Below are positions 6,326 through 8,230 of a stretch of DNA of 8,230 nt, piece by piece (within the stretch, counting starts at the first letter, position 1; the number at the start of each line of letters is the position of its first letter). Both the position numbers and the translations under genes were made by a program. Source of the stretch: Micrococcaceae bacterium (lineage in GTDB: Bacteria > Actinomycetota > Actinomycetes > Actinomycetales > Micrococcaceae); assembly GCA_003486025.1 (NCBI GenBank), contig DNHA01000294.1, forward strand, positions 1 through 8,230. Reading direction: 5' to 3'. The notes below the pieces were generated by a model that was not told the DNA's origin, searched no databases, and worked only from the letters and a program-made list of their open reading frames with translations.

Positions 6326-6822
6326 CGCGTGGCGAAGTGGGTGATCAAACCGATGACCCACACCGAGGTGGCTAGCAGGACGCACCCGAATTCGACGAGG
6401 ATGCCCAACCCCATGGCCTTGAGCGTCGCCCATGACGAGGCCAGCGCTCCGGCAATTTTGCGGTGCCGGGCGGCTTCACCGATGAACAGTCCCAGCGCAA
6501 AGCCGATGAACAACCCCACCACGGGGATGATGAACGCCCCGGCAATGGCGCCGATCAGCCCCCAGAAGATCGAGCCCTTGGGGACCTGATGCGCTTTGAG
6601 CTTGCGTCCGGTCAGCACCGCGGAGGCGGACCAGCCCAATACGGCGATCAGCATGCCAAGCCCCGCCGCCCACCAGGCCGCTGGCGAACCGAGCAGCCAG
6701 CCCCAACCCAGCAGGGTCGTTATGGTCAGCAGCGATCCGGGAAGTACCGGGATGATCGTGCCCAACGCGGAAACGACCAGCAGCAATCCGGCGATAACGG
6801 TGTAAATAATCTGTGCATCCAC
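6322..6822 (-). CDS. DUF456 family membrane protein
   Basis: A 166-residue hydrophobic protein with the DUF456 pattern: GTIIPVLPGSLL near residues 21-32, a short basic loop TGRKLKAHQVPKGS (71-84), and the glycine-rich paired segment GLIGAIAGAFIIPVVGLFIG followed by GEAARHRK. Four to five membrane segments are likely. The family function is unknown. The GTG at 6820-6822 gives an MDAQ N-terminus like family members I recall. The purine-rich AAGGGG lies immediately before the GTG with no spacer, which is odd; the nearby ATG at 6816-6818 is out of frame, and the frame upstream shows no better start. The stop codon overlaps the regulator's stop (CTAG at 6322-6325), so the genes converge with no spacer. 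Only 65 bp separate it from the divergent crotonase gene. Confidence 0.86.
   Translation of the reverse strand: MDAQIIYTVIAGLLLVVSALGTIIPVLPGSLLTITTLLGWGWLLGSPAAWWAAGLGMLIAVLGWSASAVLTGRKLKAHQVPKGSIFWGLIGAIAGAFIIPVVGLFIGFALGLFIGEAARHRKIAGALASSWATLKAMGLGILVEFGCVLLATSVWVIGLITHFATR
6337..6361. terminator. Possible hairpin downstream of the response regulator
   Basis: GTGGGT at 6337-6342 pairs with ACCCAC at 6356-6361. Inside, ATC (6344-6346) pairs with GAT (6352-6354) across a single G/G mismatch, leaving a 5-base loop. It begins 12 bases after the operon's last stop and lies inside the convergent DUF456 coding sequence. No T-run follows, so it is at best a weak terminator or attenuating structure. 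Confidence 0.25.
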
Positions 6823-6887
6823 CCCCTTAGTGTGGCACGGTGAAGCCGGGAATAACTTTTGGCACGAGCAGAATCTTGAGGTGTGTG
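6823..6887. promoter_or_regulatory. Compact divergent promoter region (DUF456 / crotonase)
   Basis: These 65 bp lie between two divergent genes and should contain the start sites for both. On the plus strand TAACTT at 6853-6858 fits a TANNNT -10 box, 29 bases before the crotonase ATG, but no clear -35 precedes it. No convincing minus-strand promoter is seen. Confidence 0.25.
6878..6881 (+). promoter_or_regulatory. Shine-Dalgarno deciding the crotonase start
   Basis: GAGG is six bases before the ATG at 6888. It supports this ATG over the in-frame GTG at 6885 (too close) and the GTG at 6840 (no Shine-Dalgarno and an unconserved extension). Confidence 0.6.
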
Positions 6888-7697
6888 ATGAGCCAGCAGC
6901 AGCGCGGCACCATCGATGTGCAGGTCGCTAACCACATAGCCACGGTAACCCTGGACAACCCCGCCCAGTACAACGCCCTGACCAAGGACATGTGCCTGGA
7001 GCTGGTCGGTGCGTTGTCCGGATTATCCGGCGACCCGCTTGTGCGCGCGATCGTGGTCACCGGAGCCGGGGCAAACTTCAGCGCGGGCATCGCCATTGAT
7101 CAAATGGATCTGGTGCTCTTTGACGAGCCGGTGGACGGCGAGCTGGTCAACCATTTTGACCTGGTGGACCGGGCGATCACCAGCTGTGTGAAGCCGACCA
7201 TCGCGGTGGTGCGCGGAAACTGCTTTGGCGGGGCCTGGCAGCTGGCTTCGGCCTGCGATATCCAGCTGGCGGCGGACACTACCCGGCTGGCGATCACCCC
7301 GGCCAAGGTCGGACTGGTTTTCCCCCGTCAGGGCGTGGAGCGTCTGGTGCAGACCGTGGGGCAAAGCCGCGCAAAATACCTGCTCTTCAGCGGTGCGGAA
7401 ATTTCCATGGAGCAGTCCTCGGCGTGGGGGTTGTTCACGTTGGTGGTGCCCCAGGAGAAACTCGACAGCCAGCTGGCGGCGCTGCTCTTCCAGATGGCCG
7501 CAAATTCCGCGTTCTCCATTGTGCACACCAAGGAGGCGATCGCCGTGAGCACCACGGGCACCCCGGACTCGTTATCCGACTCCTATTGGGCGCAGCTCTG
7601 GGAGCACAACGCACGCAGCGAAGACCTGGCCGAGGGCCGTGCCGCCTTCGCTGCGAAACGCCGTCCGGAATTCAGCTGGGGCCCACCGGGTAACTGA
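6888..7697 (+). CDS. Enoyl-CoA hydratase/isomerase (crotonase) family protein, atypical active site
   Basis: A 269-residue protein of normal crotonase length. The fold signatures are present: VATVTLDNP-like strand (IATVTLDNPAQYNAL, 17-31), the first oxyanion-hole region TGAGANFSAG (58-67), the second GNCFGGAWQLASACDIQLAAD (110-130), and ITPAKVGLVFP (136-146). The two glutamates that do water addition in classical hydratases (Glu144 and Glu164 in the rat mitochondrial enzyme) appear as Gln118 and Ala139, by motif alignment done by eye. The oxyanion-hole glycines remain, so acyl-CoA binding and another crotonase reaction (isomerase, thioesterase, dehalogenase or decarboxylase type) are possible. 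A similar ITPAKxGLVYP pattern is common in actinobacterial homologues, so loss of the second Glu is probably a subfamily trait. The ATG is chosen for the GAGG six bases upstream. It converges on an acyl-CoA synthetase. Confidence 0.9.
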   Translation: MSQQQRGTIDVQVANHIATVTLDNPAQYNALTKDMCLELVGALSGLSGDPLVRAIVVTGAGANFSAGIAIDQMDLVLFDEPVDGELVNHFDLVDRAITSCVKPTIAVVRGNCFGGAWQLASACDIQLAADTTRLAITPAKVGLVFPRQGVERLVQTVGQSRAKYLLFSGAEISMEQSSAWGLFTLVVPQEKLDSQLAALLFQMAANSAFSIVHTKEAIAVSTTGTPDSLSDSYWAQLWEHNARSEDLAEGRAAFAAKRRPEFSWGPPGN

Positions 7698-7722
7698 AAA
7701 GCACCAGTTACGCGCGGTGCTT
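7690..7722. terminator. Two overlapping hairpins between convergent stop codons
   Basis: GTAACTG (7690-7696) pairs with CAGTTAC (7705-7711). AAGCACC (7699-7705) pairs with GGTGCTT (7716-7722). Both stems are perfect 7-bp repeats, and they share base 7705 and interleave, so they cannot form together. On the minus strand the second stem is followed by TTTTC-like sequence, making it a modest terminator for the acyl-CoA synthetase. On the plus strand there is no T-run. Confidence 0.4.
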
Positions 7723-8230
7723 AGCCACCAGCTCACGCTTGAGGATCTTGCCGCTGGGACCAAGCGGGAATTCGCTGACGATCTCGATCTGCCGCGGATA
7801 CTTGTACGCGGCAATCTGCTCGCTGATCCAGGTGCCGATGCTTTGGGGTGTCAGCGTTGAACCGGGTTCCAGGGTGATCGACGCGGCGATTTCCTGGCCA
7901 TGGACCTCGTGCGGGATCCCGTACACCGCGGCGTTGGAAATTTCCGGATGGCCCACCAGTACCTCTTCGACCTCGCGCGGGTACACGTTGTAGCCGTTGC
8001 GCAGGATCATGTCCTTGGTGCGGTCCATAATGCGCAGGTATCCGTCTTCGTCTTTGGTGCCCAGGTCCCCGGTGCGGAACCAGCCGTCGACCACGGCCTC
8101 GGCGGTTGCTTCCGGACGGTTCAGGTACCCGGAGAACAAATTGTGCCCGCGGATCACCAGTTCGCCCAGCTCTCCGGCAGGCAGCAGGCGGATTTCCTGC
8201 GGGTATCCCGGATCGGCGATCTCCACGTCC
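7708..8230 (-). CDS. Acyl-CoA synthetase / AMP-dependent ligase, C-terminal fragment
   Basis: The last 173 complete residues of an ANL-superfamily adenylating enzyme; the rest lies beyond the right edge. It would activate a carboxylic acid with ATP and CoA. Visible motifs in order are GELGELVIRG, GYLNRPEATAEA, DGWFRTGDLG (the ATP-ribose-binding Asp), the hinge and A8 region DRTKDMILRNGYNVYPREVE, and the A10 motif PLGPSGKILKREL with the catalytic lysine of the PSGK segment. These match long- or medium-chain fatty-acyl-CoA ligases best, but other aryl or acyl substrates are possible. The frame is open to the window edge; the in-frame GTG at 8226 is internal and not the start. It converges with the crotonase gene, with ten bases between stop codons. 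Confidence 0.94.
   Translation of the reverse strand, partial: DVEIADPGYPQEIRLLPAGELGELVIRGHNLFSGYLNRPEATAEAVVDGWFRTGDLGTKDEDGYLRIMDRTKDMILRNGYNVYPREVEEVLVGHPEISNAAVYGIPHEVHGQEIAASITLEPGSTLTPQSIGTWISEQIAAYKYPRQIEIVSEFPLGPSGKILKRELVAKHRA

Noticed and set aside
6840..6887. GTG start at 6840 for the crotonase
   Set aside because: The 16-residue extension is unlike family N-termini, and the ATG at 6888 has GAGG at a good distance.
1..8230. CRISPR array, defence system, toxin-antitoxin pair, transposon or phage genes
   Set aside because: No spaced direct repeats, transposase or recombinase motifs, or recognised defence domains were seen; all clear genes belong to ordinary metabolic, transport or regulatory families.

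Overview
This window looks like chromosomal DNA from a high-GC actinobacterium, most likely the Micrococcaceae (Arthrobacter, Glutamicibacter or a relative). That is inferred from the GC-rich third codon positions, frequent GTG starts, GTGA/ATGA stop-start overlaps and the protein types present: DUF2695, DUF456 and a DesK/DesR-like ABC operon. No tRNA, rRNA, CRISPR array, insertion sequence or phage gene was seen. All identifications come from reading motifs in the sequence; no database search was run.

Layout, left to right. (1) 1-1397, plus: the 3' end of a carboxymuconolactone decarboxylase/AhpD-like gene, translationally coupled to a complete PLP-dependent class I/II aminotransferase. (2) 1502-1858, plus: a small cysteine-rich DUF2695 protein, preceded by a hairpin next to its Shine-Dalgarno. 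(3) 1864-2595, minus: a DedA-family membrane protein, convergent with the DUF2695 gene at a 5-bp gap. (4) 2596-2905: a gap of about 310 bp with no convincing gene; its right part holds a palindrome with further half-sites that looks like an operator. (5) 2906-6325, plus: a tightly coupled four-gene operon of ABC ATPase, ABC-2 permease, DesK-like histidine kinase and NarL/DesR-like response regulator. Each junction is a 4-bp stop/start overlap. (6) 6322-6822, minus: a DUF456 membrane protein whose stop codon overlaps that of the response regulator. (7) 6888-7697, plus: an atypical enoyl-CoA hydratase/isomerase-family protein. (8) 7708-8230, minus: the C-terminal part of an acyl-CoA synthetase (AMP-forming), which continues past the right edge.

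How the genes fit together. The clearest functional unit is the four-gene operon. A multi-membrane-span kinase without a large extracellular sensor probably reads a membrane or envelope state. The regulator probably binds the upstream palindrome, and the transporter is the likely output, exporting a lipid, peptide or drug. This arrangement resembles B. subtilis yvfRSTU and the DesK/DesR type. The flanking DedA and DUF456 genes are also membrane proteins, but nothing in the sequence places them under the same control. The crotonase and acyl-CoA ligase suggest acyl-CoA metabolism at the right end. The most notable points are the operator candidate, a crotonase lacking both classical catalytic glutamates, the eight-cysteine DUF2695 protein, and several structured, very compact gene junctions.
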